A stretch of 43,249 bases of DNA. Origin: Fredinandcohnia quinoae (GTDB taxonomy: Bacteria; Bacillota; Bacilli; Bacillales; Bacillaceae_L). A model generated the notes under the pieces. It ran no database searches, had not been told where the DNA came from, and saw nothing but the letters and a program-made list of their open reading frames with translations. Positions 32,893 to 41,396 of this stretch are shown here, one piece after another. Each line of letters begins with the position of its first letter. The first letter of the stretch is position 1. The position numbers and the translations under genes are program-made. The DNA lies in assembly GCF_022427965.1 (NCBI RefSeq), contig NZ_JAKTTI010000037.1:1-43249 (forward strand), written 5' to 3'.

Positions 32893-34508
32893 CACTCTGC
32901 CCCCCTTTTTATTAACCTTTTTATCATACCTTCTACAAGAGTTGGTACTTCTTCAAAAGCACTTTTCATATGGAGACGCTCGGTTCGTCGATGTGCATCC
33001 TTTCCGAATGGACCAATATTTAATACCGGCGCCTGAAGTTTTCTCATATCATCAAAAGGGATGCTATAGCTATCTTTCCAAACTGGAGTATTCCGTACAA
33101 AAGACGTCCACCCTTCCTGCACATCATCATAGTTCACATAGCTTAAATCACTAATACCATTAAAATAATGAATTTGTTGAACTGGTAATTGGTACATCGT
33201 ACGCCCTTGTTCTTTAACATATTCCACGCACTTAGTTACAAGTGTATGATCAGACGAATTAACAGCGGGATAATAAGGTGGTGCAAAAAGCAGGACAATC
33301 GCTGGTGCCAATTCCTGACATTGAATCATGATCGTGTCTGTAATTCGAAATGATTTCTCTCGTTCATCCAATTCAGCACTCGCTTGAACAGTCTCTTTTA
33401 TTTTGTCGATTTCAGAGGTACCCAATTTAGCAATCGCATGTTTTAGTAAATCCTCATAACGAATAACCTTTACCGCTCCAACTGGTTGTATCGACTGATC
33501 AGTACAAATCCTTTTATATGCATGATTACAGGCTTTTGCTGCATCCATAGCGACCTCTTCGAAAATATCCATTACATCTGCTGCATTTTTCCTCATTAAA
33601 AAAACATTATATAATGCAGTTGCCCGATAAGGTGTTTGAGCAGAGTATTCCATTTTCAAATCCTTCTGTTGGAGGTTAACAGGTAGTGGAGTAGACTCAT
33701 CCATTTCAGTTTCCTGGAATTTTTTATTCCATTCCATCCGTTGTGTCAAAAATGAAGCAATATAATTTGCTGTTATCCCACCTAAGGGCTCCCCAACATG
33801 AGTTTCCTTACCATAAAAGAGTGCAGACGGCATTATTTTTCCAATTGAGCCTGAGTATATATAAAAATTCGAATCACCTGGATTCCGTGCAAAAACAGGT
33901 TCTCCATTTAAGAATAATTTATAGGTTAGACTATAATCATTTTTCATTTCCAAAAGCTTCGTTACCGCAGTTCTCATCCCATAAGAGTTAACCTCTTCAT
34001 CCGGAACGGTTACTAACAGAAGATTAATCGGCCATTTTTCAACAGTTGCCTTTTCAAGCAATCCCATATGCATAGCAAGACCCATCTTCATATCCATTGT
34101 CCCACGACCGAATAAATACTCCCCTGATAGTAAATCTGCTGCAGCATCCTCTGGTAATTCTTCAACTCGATCATGGAGTAATTGCGTTAGTTTCTCCGGA
34201 TTATAGGCGTATGGTTCCAAATCTCCATACTCCTCAGTATTCACCGTATCAAAATGACTTATCAACACAATCGTTTCACTTGTATTTGTACATCTATACA
34301 AAGCTGACAAAAAACGTCGACCCAAATTGACATCATGAAGACTTACATATGCAGGATGCTCCTGAAAATATTGTAACTCCCTTAACTTATTTTCAAGTTT
34401 TATTGGGAACTCACACTCACCTTCAGTTAGTGTCATACTTTTCCAACTCACTAGTTCACACAATAAGCTTTTTAATGCATCTGGAGTTCCCCATTTAAGC
34501 TGTGACAT
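32892..34508 (-). CDS. M20 family metallopeptidase, RocB-like
   Basis: This 538-residue protein has M20 motifs LISHFDTV (about 83), LFGRGTMDMKMG (about 133) and TVPDEEVNS (about 166), with a later SDHTLVTKCV and HRRTERLHMKS. Length and the long lid region match B. subtilis RocB, an arginine-utilisation protein of undefined activity. No other roc genes are near. It is co-transcribed with the cyclase-family gene, which may mean that the two act on an N-acylated amino acid. The ATG is preceded by AAAGGGG. Confidence 0.85.
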   Translation of the reverse strand: MSQLKWGTPDALKSLLCELVSWKSMTLTEGECEFPIKLENKLRELQYFQEHPAYVSLHDVNLGRRFLSALYRCTNTSETIVLISHFDTVNTEEYGDLEPYAYNPEKLTQLLHDRVEELPEDAAADLLSGEYLFGRGTMDMKMGLAMHMGLLEKATVEKWPINLLLVTVPDEEVNSYGMRTAVTKLLEMKNDYSLTYKLFLNGEPVFARNPGDSNFYIYSGSIGKIMPSALFYGKETHVGEPLGGITANYIASFLTQRMEWNKKFQETEMDESTPLPVNLQQKDLKMEYSAQTPYRATALYNVFLMRKNAADVMDIFEEVAMDAAKACNHAYKRICTDQSIQPVGAVKVIRYEDLLKHAIAKLGTSEIDKIKETVQASAELDEREKSFRITDTIMIQCQELAPAIVLLFAPPYYPAVNSSDHTLVTKCVEYVKEQGRTMYQLPVQQIHYFNGISDLSYVNYDDVQEGWTSFVRNTPVWKDSYSIPFDDMRKLQAPVLNIGPFGKDAHRRTERLHMKSAFEEVPTLVEGMIKRLIKRGAE

Positions 34509-34635
34509 TTAACTGATCCCCTTTTTCCATTCTTACTCTTATCTTAATCGATGAAAATTAAAATGAACATATAATTTCCATCAATACTTTATTTGAGTAC
34601 GAGACAAAATAGATAGTGAAAAGGAGGTTTTTAAT

Positions 34636-35493
34636 TTGAAAAGAATTGCTCAAGTTAAAATGATTTTCATTAGCTTCTTTTTAATACTGCTAACAGCATG
34701 TGGCGGTAACAACGATGCCAATGAAGCTCAAAATACTAATAATGATAATGAGAATAAATCAGCTGGCGTTCAGCAACATAAGAATTCGGATAATCGCACT
34801 ACAGCAATTAAAAAGGCCAATAACGGTTATATAACAATTGAGCCTTCCCGTACTTCAACACCTAGTAAACATGGAGCACATACAAATAATTTTCCAGATG
34901 GCGCGAAATACCGTCTTATTCAAAAACGGATAGTTGTTCAACCTAATGGACAGCAAATGAATGATCAGTTTATGCCATCACAACCAGGAAGACAATTAAA
35001 TCGACAAGCACCACCTCCTCCACAGACGGAGATGGAGCCGACTAGAACTCAGCCGCAAAAACAAGCACCTGCAAAAAATAATACAAATGCAAATACAAAT
35101 CAACCAGCAACTGGAGCTAGTCAATTTGAGGCAAAAGTAATCGAACTTACAAATGCACAAAGATCGAAAAATGGGCTGCCCGCTTTAAAAACTGATTCAG
35201 CATTAAGTAAGGTCGCACGTGCTAAATCAACCGATATGCAACAAAAGAATTACTTTTCACATACCAGTCCAACATATGGATCACCATTCGATATGATGAA
35301 ACAATTCGGTGTCACATATCGAACTGCCGGAGAAAATATCGCTAAAGGCCAACCATCTCCGGAGCAAGTAGTCAATGCATGGATGAATAGTGCTGGCCAT
35401 CGAAAAAATATTTTAAGTAAAGATTTCACTCACATCGGTGTAGGCCACACATCAAACGGAAATTACTGGACACAGGAATTTATTGGTAAGTAA
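34636..35493 (+). CDS. CAP/SCP domain lipoprotein (YkwD-like)
   Basis: This 285-residue protein has a signal peptide with lipobox LLTAC (Cys22), then an Asn/Gln/Pro-rich linker (about 25-170) and a C-terminal CAP domain (about 175-285): VIELTNAQRSKNGLPAL, NYFSHTSPTYGSPFDMM, AGENIAKGQPSPEQVVNAWMNSAGHRKNIL and HIGVGHTSNGNYWTQEF. The family in Bacillus includes YkwD and YlbC, and members with similar linkers are found in spores. Activity is unknown. The start is TTG after AAGGAGG. Confidence 0.9.
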   Translation: MKRIAQVKMIFISFFLILLTACGGNNDANEAQNTNNDNENKSAGVQQHKNSDNRTTAIKKANNGYITIEPSRTSTPSKHGAHTNNFPDGAKYRLIQKRIVVQPNGQQMNDQFMPSQPGRQLNRQAPPPPQTEMEPTRTQPQKQAPAKNNTNANTNQPATGASQFEAKVIELTNAQRSKNGLPALKTDSALSKVARAKSTDMQQKNYFSHTSPTYGSPFDMMKQFGVTYRTAGENIAKGQPSPEQVVNAWMNSAGHRKNILSKDFTHIGVGHTSNGNYWTQEFIGK

Positions 35494-35500
35494 ACATAGG

Positions 35501-35534
35501 GGATAGCCATGATTTTTCTATGGCATCCCTTTCC
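35501..35534 (+). terminator. Probable terminator after the CAP-domain gene
   Basis: GGGATAGCCAT and ATGGCATCCC enclose a 9-nt loop and are followed by TTTCC. The T tract is short. Confidence 0.65.
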
Positions 35535-35628
35535 GATTGATTCAACCCATTTAATACCTAACATATTTCAGTATTTCGAGAGGAAAATATGTTTGTGCAT
35601 TACTATATCATTTTCGGGAGGCTATAAA

Positions 35629-35844
35629 ATGGCAAATCAAATCGACGTTAATAAGTTAAAACAAGCCGAAGCTACATCATCTATTGCAAAGGATCTAATT
35701 ACTCAGGCAATTGAACAGTCAGCCGCAAATCAGGTTCTTGCGCAAGAAGCATTAAAAAAGGCATCTGAAGAAATAGCTCAAACATTGTCCTTAGTTAGTC
35801 AGGTGGAGACAACCTTAAAGGCTCAATCGTCTCAATCCGAATAA
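35629..35844 (+). CDS. Small alpha-helical protein of unknown function
   Basis: ATG at 35629 follows GGGAGG and opens 71 residues: MANQIDVNKLKQAEATSSIA then an Ala/Gln/Glu-rich helix. It looks like one amphipathic or coiled-coil helix without Cys or membrane segment. I do not recognise it. It lies between the CAP lipoprotein gene and the IS, and its terminator is the IS target site. Confidence 0.72.
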   Translation: MANQIDVNKLKQAEATSSIAKDLITQAIEQSAANQVLAQEALKKASEEIAQTLSLVSQVETTLKAQSSQSE

Positions 35845-35848
35845 GAAA

Positions 35849-35870
35849 AGACGCCCTTAAATGGGCGTTC
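35849..35870. repeat. 22-bp target-site duplication, left copy; also a terminator
   Basis: GACGCCC-TTAAAT-GGGCGTT forms a hairpin just after the stop of the 71-residue ORF. The same 22 bp recur exactly at the right end of the IS. Confidence 0.9.
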
Positions 35871-35879
35871 CAGATTGTC

Positions 35880-35921
35880 GACAAAAGGCATCGTGAGGAC
35901 TCCCTCTCGGTGTCTTTTGTC
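35880..35921. terminator. Left-end hairpin of the IS
   Basis: GACAAAAGGCA pairs with TGTCTTTTGTC, one mismatch, over a 20-nt loop. It is placed to stop or fold RNA coming in from the host side. Confidence 0.55.
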
Positions 35922-35951
35922 ATTATTGGATGGTATTGCGGTAAAAATACG

Positions 35952-36081
35952 TTGATTTCCACTCCAAGTGCTTGCTTTCCGGGGGGCGGGCGGTGAGCCT
36001 CCTCATCGCTGGTCGCTCTTGCGGGGTCTCACCTGTCCCGCTATTCCCCCAGGAGTCAAGCACCCTCCGCTCCAATCCACT
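35952..36081. repeat. GC-rich subterminal inverted repeat, left copy
   Basis: Starting TTGATTTCCACT and ending CACCCTCCGCTCCAATC, this segment is a diverged inverted copy of 37496-37619. It abuts the transposase stop. I recall similar sequence interspersed in many Bacillaceae genomes. Confidence 0.75.
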
Positions 36082-36095
36082 AGTTTGGCTCCCAC

Positions 36096-37445
36096 TCAAG
36101 TAGGTTGCCAAGTCCAAGTAGCCATTTTCTTTAAATTCATGGCAGTAAACGTAAGCATCGCCTGCATAGACAATTTTTTAAGACCTCGTAAGGTTGTCCA
36201 TCGCATACCATGCTTTTCCTTCGCATCAGCAAAGACACGTTCAATAGTCTCCTTACGTTTTGCGTATATCTGTTTGATTTCATCGTTGTGACGTAGATGT
36301 TCTGCCTCTTCTAAGTAAGCTTCCCAAATATGACGTTGTATAAGCTTTTGATGGTTTTTACTTTCCGTGCACTGGGATAGAAACGGACATTCTGCACAAA
36401 CCGATGAATTTGATTTATATTGCCGATATCCTTCCTTCGTTGTCGTCGTGTACTTTAAGACCTGCCCTTGCGGGCAGAGATAACAATCATAATACTCATC
36501 ATACACATAATCATGCTTTCGGAAGAAACCATCTTTCGTTTTTGGACGAGTGTAAGGAAGGACAGGTAACATTTGATTCTCTAGTAGAAAGTTCGTGATC
36601 GCGGGTGTTTTATAAGCTGCATCAGCAGCGACTGCAAGTGGCTTCTTTACTTTTTCTATAACCTTCTCGACAAGAGGCTGTAACATATGACTATCATGTA
36701 CATTTCCCGGAGTCACTAGCGAGCCTAAAACAAATCCTTTTTCATCTGTGGTTGTATGGAACGAATACGCAAACTGTTTGGTTCGTTCATCCTTCACATA
36801 ATAGCCACTTTCAGGGTCTGTCGTACTTTCCTTAATTTCTTTCCATTCTTCTTTCTCAAATTTATCAGGAGGAAATGGCTTTTTCCCGTGTTCTTCTCGG
36901 TCTAAATTGAGTTCTAGTTGAAGTTTTTCTTCATAGGCGCGAGTTTCTTTACGAACGACTTTCTTATCATACTTGCGTTTATTAGCACTGGCTTTTACAT
37001 GTGTGGAATCTAAGAAAATATGGTCAGCAGACAACAATCCTTTATCCATAATCTCCTTTAAAATATGATAGAAGATGTCCTCGAACACATCGGTATCGTG
37101 AAAGCGACGCTCATAATTTTTACCGAAGGTAGAGAAGTGAGGTACTTCTGTGTAGAAACCAAATCCTAGAAACCACCGATAGGCAATGTTTGTTTCAATT
37201 TCTTTTATAGTTTGGCGCATGGAACGTATGCCAAATATGTATTGTATGAAGATCATCTTAAATAAAACAATTGGATCGATACTTGGACGACCAATCCCTG
37301 AATAGAGGTTTTCAACCAAGGGATAGATGAACGAAAAGTCAATGGCCGCCTCTAGCTTGCGTACTAAATGGTGTTCAGGAACTAATTGATCAATTGTCAG
37401 CATTTCTAATTGTCCACGTTCATTTGATTGGTTTCTCGTCATCAT
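36096..37445 (-). CDS. IS1182-family transposase (DDE)
   Basis: This 449-residue protein is intact. The N-terminal DUF772-type region is MLTIDQLVPEHHLVRKLEAAIDFSF followed by GRPSIDPIVLFKMIFIQYIFGIRSMRQT. The DDE catalytic core includes IFLDSTHVKA, AVAADAAYKTPA and a C-terminal RKETIERVFADAKEKHGMR. A Cys cluster CYLCPQG...CAECPFLSQC is present near 360. It moves the element by cutting its inverted-repeat ends. The ATG pair at the start is close to the right subterminal repeat. No frameshift is seen, so it may be active. Confidence 0.95.
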   Translation of the reverse strand: MMTRNQSNERGQLEMLTIDQLVPEHHLVRKLEAAIDFSFIYPLVENLYSGIGRPSIDPIVLFKMIFIQYIFGIRSMRQTIKEIETNIAYRWFLGFGFYTEVPHFSTFGKNYERRFHDTDVFEDIFYHILKEIMDKGLLSADHIFLDSTHVKASANKRKYDKKVVRKETRAYEEKLQLELNLDREEHGKKPFPPDKFEKEEWKEIKESTTDPESGYYVKDERTKQFAYSFHTTTDEKGFVLGSLVTPGNVHDSHMLQPLVEKVIEKVKKPLAVAADAAYKTPAITNFLLENQMLPVLPYTRPKTKDGFFRKHDYVYDEYYDCYLCPQGQVLKYTTTTKEGYRQYKSNSSVCAECPFLSQCTESKNHQKLIQRHIWEAYLEEAEHLRHNDEIKQIYAKRKETIERVFADAKEKHGMRWTTLRGLKKLSMQAMLTFTAMNLKKMATWTWQPT

Positions 37446-37495
37446 GATACGTCACCTCGAAAAGTATTTTATCCAATGTTTTAACAAGTTGATGT

Positions 37496-37619
37496 TGATT
37501 GGAACGGAGGGTGACGACTCCTGCGGGAAAAGCGGGAAAGTCGAGACCCTGGACTGAGCGAAGCGAGGGAAGCGGCTCGGCCCCGCCCGCGGAAAGCGTC
37601 CACCCGTAGTGGAAATCAG
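37496..37619. repeat. GC-rich subterminal inverted repeat, right copy
   Basis: This is the inverted partner of 35952-36081: GATTGGAACGGAGGGTG at one end and TAGTGGAAATCA at the other. Similarity is imperfect but runs the whole length. Confidence 0.75.
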
Positions 37620-37651
37620 CCTACACTATCTATCTATTTCTATTTTAAAAG

Positions 37652-37700
37652 AAAAAAGACTGTAGGCAAACTCGAAAATCTTCGAGTTTGTCTACAGTCT
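37652..37700 (-). terminator. Right-end hairpin of the IS, terminator-like
   Basis: GACTGTAGGCAAACTCG pairs with CGAGTTTGTCTACAGTC with one G-T position. On the minus strand it is followed by TTTTTTC, so it would stop RNA entering from tyrS before the transposase gene. Confidence 0.8.
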
Positions 37701-37701
37701 G

Positions 37702-37723
37702 AGACGCCCTTAAATGGGCGTTC
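37702..37723. repeat. 22-bp target-site duplication, right copy; also tyrS terminator
   Basis: The copy is identical to 35849-35870. It lies 2 bp from the tyrS stop codon and forms the same GACGCCC/GGGCGTT hairpin. Confidence 0.9.
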
Positions 37724-37724
37724 T

Positions 37725-38972
37725 TTAACCTTTTATTAATTTTACAAATTTACGTTTACCAACCTGGACAATCATTTCATTAATGACAACTACTTTTAAT
37801 TGTACATCATCCACTTTTTCACCATTGAGTTTAACTCCACCATTTTGAATCATTTTACGCGCTTCTCCTTTTGACTTTTGAAGCTCTAACTGAACAAGTA
37901 GATCAATAATCGATAGTTGTTCCTCCCCATTCCAAATAACTTCAGGAATATCAGTTGGGAGTACACCTTTTTGAAAAACCGTTTTAAAATGTTCTTCAGC
38001 TTGTTCTGCAGCGTCTGCACTATGATACATTTTAACGATTGTTCTACCTAGCAGCATTTTTGCATCACGTGGATGAAGGATTCCATTTTCAAGATCTTCT
38101 TTAATTTGAACTTTTTCTTCTACTGATAAATTGGTAACAAGATCAAAGTATTTACCCATTAAATCATCATGGATTGACATCGTTTTGCCGTACATTTCAT
38201 TCGGTGCCTCGTCCACTCCAATATAATTTCCTTTTGATTTAGACATTTTTTCAACACCATCAAGTCCCTCGAGTAGCGGAAGGAGAATAACAACCTGCTT
38301 CTCCTTATTAAAATGCTCCTGCAAATGTCTACCCATGAGCACATTGAAATGCTGATCATTTCCTCCTAATTCAATATCACTTTCTAATTCGACAGAATCA
38401 TATCCCTGCATGAGCGGGTAGAAAAACTCATGTAATGAGATCGGCTTACCTGTTGAGAGTCGCTCTGAGAAATCATGTCTTTCCAGTAGTCGAGCTACTG
38501 TAATACTTGCCGCTAAATTAATAATATCCTCAAGATTCAAGGTTGAAAGCCACTTGGAATTGTAGTATAACTCGACCTTCTCCATATCAAGAACTTTCCC
38601 AAACTGTTCAAAATAAGTTTCCGCATTATGCTTAACTTCTTCATCTGTTAGCTGTTTTCTAGCAACTGATTTTCCTGTTGGGTCGCCAATTTTACCTGTA
38701 AAATCACCGATAATTAACTGGATGATATGACCGTTTTCTTGAAATTGCTTCAATTTATTTAAGACGACAGTATGTCCTAAATGTACATCTGGAGCGGATG
38801 GGTCAAGTCCTAATTTTACTTTTAAAGGTGTTTTCTGAATAATTGATTTGGCAATTTTATTTTTTAATTCCTGTATTGGTACGATTTCTTGTACACCATT
38901 AGAATAGATTGCAAATTGCCTCTCTAATTCTTGTTTTTGAGTTGGTGTAAGCTGTTCAATAAAGTTTTCCAT
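37725..38972 (-). CDS. tyrS: Tyrosyl-tRNA synthetase
   Basis: This 415-residue class I synthetase has HIGH-type motif HLGHT (about 65), KMSKS (about 240) in [12 protein letters not shown], and a C-terminal S4 RNA-binding domain (about 350-415). The sequence is of the TyrZ subtype by length and by the [21 protein letters not shown] segment. It charges tRNA-Tyr in the cytoplasm. SD AGGAGG precedes the ATG. It is controlled by the T-box in its leader. Its own terminator is the IS target repeat. Confidence 0.95.
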   Translation of the reverse strand: MENFIEQLTPTQKQELERQFAIYSNGVQEIVPIQELKNKIAKSIIQKTPLKVKLGLDPSAPDVHLGHTVVLNKLKQFQENGHIIQLIIGDFTGKIGDPTGKSVARKQLTDEEVKHNAETYFEQFGKVLDMEKVELYYNSKWLSTLNLEDIINLAASITVARLLERHDFSERLSTGKPISLHEFFYPLMQGYDSVELESDIELGGNDQHFNVLMGRHLQEHFNKEKQVVILLPLLEGLDGVEKMSKSKGNYIGVDEAPNEMYGKTMSIHDDLMGKYFDLVTNLSVEEKVQIKEDLENGILHPRDAKMLLGRTIVKMYHSADAAEQAEEHFKTVFQKGVLPTDIPEVIWNGEEQLSIIDLLVQLELQKSKGEARKMIQNGGVKLNGEKVDDVQLKVVVINEMIVQVGKRKFVKLIKG

Positions 38973-39050
38973 CGGTTTTTCCTCCTGTTGTGTGTATTTT
39001 TATGGTTTGTAGTGAGAATCTCTTTGATTCAGTTAACAAAAATTTTGGTT

Positions 39051-39160
39051 TACGGGCGTTATTTTTGATTTACGGACGTTATTTCGAAAATACGGTCATT
39101 ATTTCAGATTTACGGACGTTATTTCAAAAATACGGTCATTATTTCAGATTTACGGTCATT
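39051..39160. repeat. Tandem repeat with exact 20-bp period in the tyrS leader
   Basis: TACGG begins at 39051, 39071, 39091, 39111, 39131 and 39151. The unit is TACGGnCrTTATTTCnrAnT. Adjacent pairs form a 40-bp higher-order unit that recurs nearly unchanged. It lies between the T-box terminator and the tyrS start codon. Confidence 0.92.
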
Positions 39161-39182
39161 AGCCTAATCTTAAATTGAACGC

Positions 39183-39445
39183 AAAAAACCACGCCCCCTA
39201 AAAAAAGGGACGTGGTTAACTTGCACGCGGTACCACCCTTGTTGAAGATTCAAATCTTCCGCTTAATTACGAATAACGGCTCGTTCTCCGTTCTTTGCTA
39301 CTAAATGATTGTTCACAAAGAAAGCTCAAGGAGGTAATTCGCACTTATCTTTGTACCGATTCACACCAACCATCGGCTCTCTTGAACATTGAGATAAGAT
39401 ACTACTAATTCCTGTCATCACTACAAAAGGATGTTCAAAAAGTCC
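39183..39445 (-). promoter_or_regulatory. T-box riboswitch, tyrosine-specific
   Basis: The minus strand holds the T-box AGGGTGGTACCGCG (39239-39226). Downstream is a terminator CCACGTCCC/GGGGGCGTGG with TTTTTT (39215-39183). Upstream is a stem I region with GAATCGGTACAAAG, in which TAC (39355-39353) is the probable tyrosine specifier. Uncharged tRNA-Tyr should stabilise the antiterminator and permit tyrS transcription. Confidence 0.93.
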
Positions 39446-39576
39446 GGTAAAAATGACACATCGAATTTCTTCGTTGGCTTGCCTTTCCGCTGCTCACGTA
39501 TTAACTACATACGTTCCGCTGCTCAAAGCTGCGCCGCCTCGAACTTCTCGGTCCTTTTTATCCTCCTTTTTGAACA
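39432..39576. repeat. Palindromic interspersed repeat (MITE-like)
   Basis: The 145-bp element begins TGTTCAAAAAG and ends with CTTTTTGAACA. Inside are CCGCTGCTCA twice and the arms ACGTAT/ATACGT. I recall similar intergenic copies in Bacillus genomes. It sits between the predicted tyrS promoter and the T-box. Confidence 0.6.
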
Positions 39577-39600
39577 CAGATTATATTATATATTAGGCCT

Positions 39601-39629
39601 ATTTTAACGAATAAGATGAATGATTACAA
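39601..39629 (-). promoter_or_regulatory. Predicted tyrS promoter
   Basis: TTGTAA, 17 bp, TAAAAT on the minus strand, just after the response-regulator gene. If used, the interspersed repeat is transcribed as part of the leader. Confidence 0.5.
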
Positions 39630-39657
39630 GTGAAAATTTCAACTGTACAATCTACCT

Positions 39658-40260
39658 CTAGATCCACCCTTTTTCCTCCGCAATCGAGATGGCTTCAATT
39701 CGGTTTTTCACTTCTAATTTATTTATGATTTCTGACATATAATTTCGAACGGTACCCGGAGATAGAAAGAGGATACTTGATATCGCTTTAGATGTTTTCC
39801 CTTCTGCAGCAAGTCTTAAGACTTCACGTTCTCTTTCCGTTAACGGATTATCCTCTTTCATGCTTCCAAAAATTAATTCTGGAGCGAATTCACGTTTTCC
39901 TCTCATAACACTTCGAATCGACTCTGCTAGCTCATCACTCGATCCATCCTTCAGCATATAACCATGGACCCCAGCTTTAACAGCCCTCTCAAAATAACCT
40001 GGACGCGCAAAGGTAGTTAAGATAATGATTTTACAAGAAGAGCCTTGTCTATTCAGCTCCTCTGCAACCTCTAACCCACTTTTAAAAGGCATTTCAATAT
40101 CAAGTAAACACACATCGGGTTCAAGCGATTGAATCAGCTTCAAGGCCTCTCTCCCATTAACTGCCTGACCAACCACTTCTATGTCGTCCTCAAAATCAAG
40201 AAGGGACCCAAGTGCACCCCTTAGCATCCCTTGATCTTCTGCAATTATGATTCTAATCAT
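39658..40260 (-). CDS. NarL/LuxR-type response regulator (YvfU/DesR-like)
   Basis: This 200-residue protein has a receiver domain with Asp54 in CLLDIEMP and a LuxR-type helix-turn-helix (about 135-200) with LTEREREVLRLAAEGKTSKAI and SPGTVRNYMSEIINKL. The closest models are YvfU and DesR of B. subtilis; the linked ABC genes favour YvfU. The start overlaps the kinase 3' end by 4 bp. It probably regulates the ABC exporter genes upstream. Confidence 0.9.
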   Translation of the reverse strand: MIRIIIAEDQGMLRGALGSLLDFEDDIEVVGQAVNGREALKLIQSLEPDVCLLDIEMPFKSGLEVAEELNRQGSSCKIIILTTFARPGYFERAVKAGVHGYMLKDGSSDELAESIRSVMRGKREFAPELIFGSMKEDNPLTEREREVLRLAAEGKTSKAISSILFLSPGTVRNYMSEIINKLEVKNRIEAISIAEEKGWI

Positions 40261-41390
40261 GAAACTACACCTGCCTTTGCCTCTTTCACAATGATTGGAA
40301 TTGTAATAACAAGTTGTACCCCTTTGCGAGAATGAATAGTGACAGACCCATCAATCAATGCAAGCCTTTCATGAATTCCCTTCAATCCATTACCTTGTTT
40401 GCCTTGATTAACAAGACCAATTCCATCATCTTCAACTTCCAATACAATTTCACCCTCTTCTTGAATAAGGTGAACAGAGCAATTATTCGCATTACTATGC
40501 TTCACAATATTTGTGACTGCTTCACGCAAACACATACTAAGAATGTTTTGGGTCAAACTGGGTACTTCTTCAAGCTTTGGATCTCCAAATAATTGAAAGG
40601 AAATTCCTGCTGTTTGTAAAATGGATTCAACCTCGATTAGTTCCTCCGCAACCGTAACTGCTCTCATATCAGATACGAGCTCTCTTACTTGCCTTAATGC
40701 TGAACGCGAGGTTCGCTCTATTTCCTTTGTTTCAATCTTTGCCTTTTCGATATCCTTACTTAAAAGCTTGCCAACCAACTGACTCTTTAGCGTAATCATG
40801 GATAAAGTATGACCTAATGTATCATGAAGATCTCGAGCAATCCTCATTCGTTCATCACGCTTTACTAGTTCTTTAATCTGCTCATTCGCTTCATCAAGCT
40901 TTTTTTCCAGCTCCATCTTACTATTCATGGAACGGATTCCAAATGGTGAAATAAGCATAACAGCCACAAAGACTAATAAAGTAAGATTCCCCTCACTGAA
41001 TAAATGATCGGAGTGAATAAAAATTGGTGATATGATGGCAATAGCGAATAAAATAAGAGCCCGATTAAATATCTTTTTATTCGCATACCAGCCTATAAAA
41101 TTAGCTGGAAAAAATCCTAAAAAAATATTAAATAAATTATAAAAGATTGCCAGAATCATAATGATCCCAACCTGAATGATAAGCCAAAATGTAAAGGTCT
41201 TATTATTGGGTGAGTTATAAAGCTGTCTATAGGTCACAAGAAATAGTAGCAGCAATCCATAACCGGTAATCAACCTCCATCCTGTAGTACCTGCCATATA
41301 ATAGGCAGGCATACAGAGATAGATAAGGAATACATATGGAAATAAACCGTATTTAGCGGGAAACACTCTGAATCTAGGTTTACTTTTCAC
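40257..41390 (-). CDS. Sensor histidine kinase (YvfT/DesK-like)
   Basis: This 377-residue protein has about five or six membrane helices in residues 15-150, a coiled coil (about 155-180), a HisKA_3 motif RIARDLHDTLGHTLS with His189, and a HATPase domain with LREAVTNIVKHSNANN and GNGLKGIHERLALI. DesK senses membrane fluidity; whether this kinase does so is unknown. It lies 6 bp after the permease gene, in one operon with exporter and regulator. Confidence 0.9.
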   Translation of the reverse strand: MKSKPRFRVFPAKYGLFPYVFLIYLCMPAYYMAGTTGWRLITGYGLLLLFLVTYRQLYNSPNNKTFTFWLIIQVGIIMILAIFYNLFNIFLGFFPANFIGWYANKKIFNRALILFAIAIISPIFIHSDHLFSEGNLTLLVFVAVMLISPFGIRSMNSKMELEKKLDEANEQIKELVKRDERMRIARDLHDTLGHTLSMITLKSQLVGKLLSKDIEKAKIETKEIERTSRSALRQVRELVSDMRAVTVAEELIEVESILQTAGISFQLFGDPKLEEVPSLTQNILSMCLREAVTNIVKHSNANNCSVHLIQEEGEIVLEVEDDGIGLVNQGKQGNGLKGIHERLALIDGSVTIHSRKGVQLVITIPIIVKEAKAGVVS

Positions 41391-41396
41391 AATAAG

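Larger units (their letters stand above)
35871..37701 (-). mobile_element. Complete IS1182-family insertion sequence
   Basis: The element is 1831 bp. The termini are CAGATTGTCGACAAAA on the left and, read inward, CAGACTGTAGACAAAC on the right, which match at 13 of 16 positions. It is flanked by perfect 22-bp direct repeats. It carries one intact transposase gene. Both ends hold hairpins and a GC-rich subterminal segment unlike the AT-rich host. Confidence 0.92.

Noticed and set aside
39051-39160. CRISPR-like appearance of the evenly spaced repeats
   Set aside because: There are no distinct spacers between repeats; the whole 20-bp unit repeats head to tail, and no cas genes are near.
38990-39178. 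A 62-codon plus-strand ORF through the tandem repeat
   Set aside because: It lacks a credible SD, lies antisense in the tyrS leader, and its composition only reflects the repeat.
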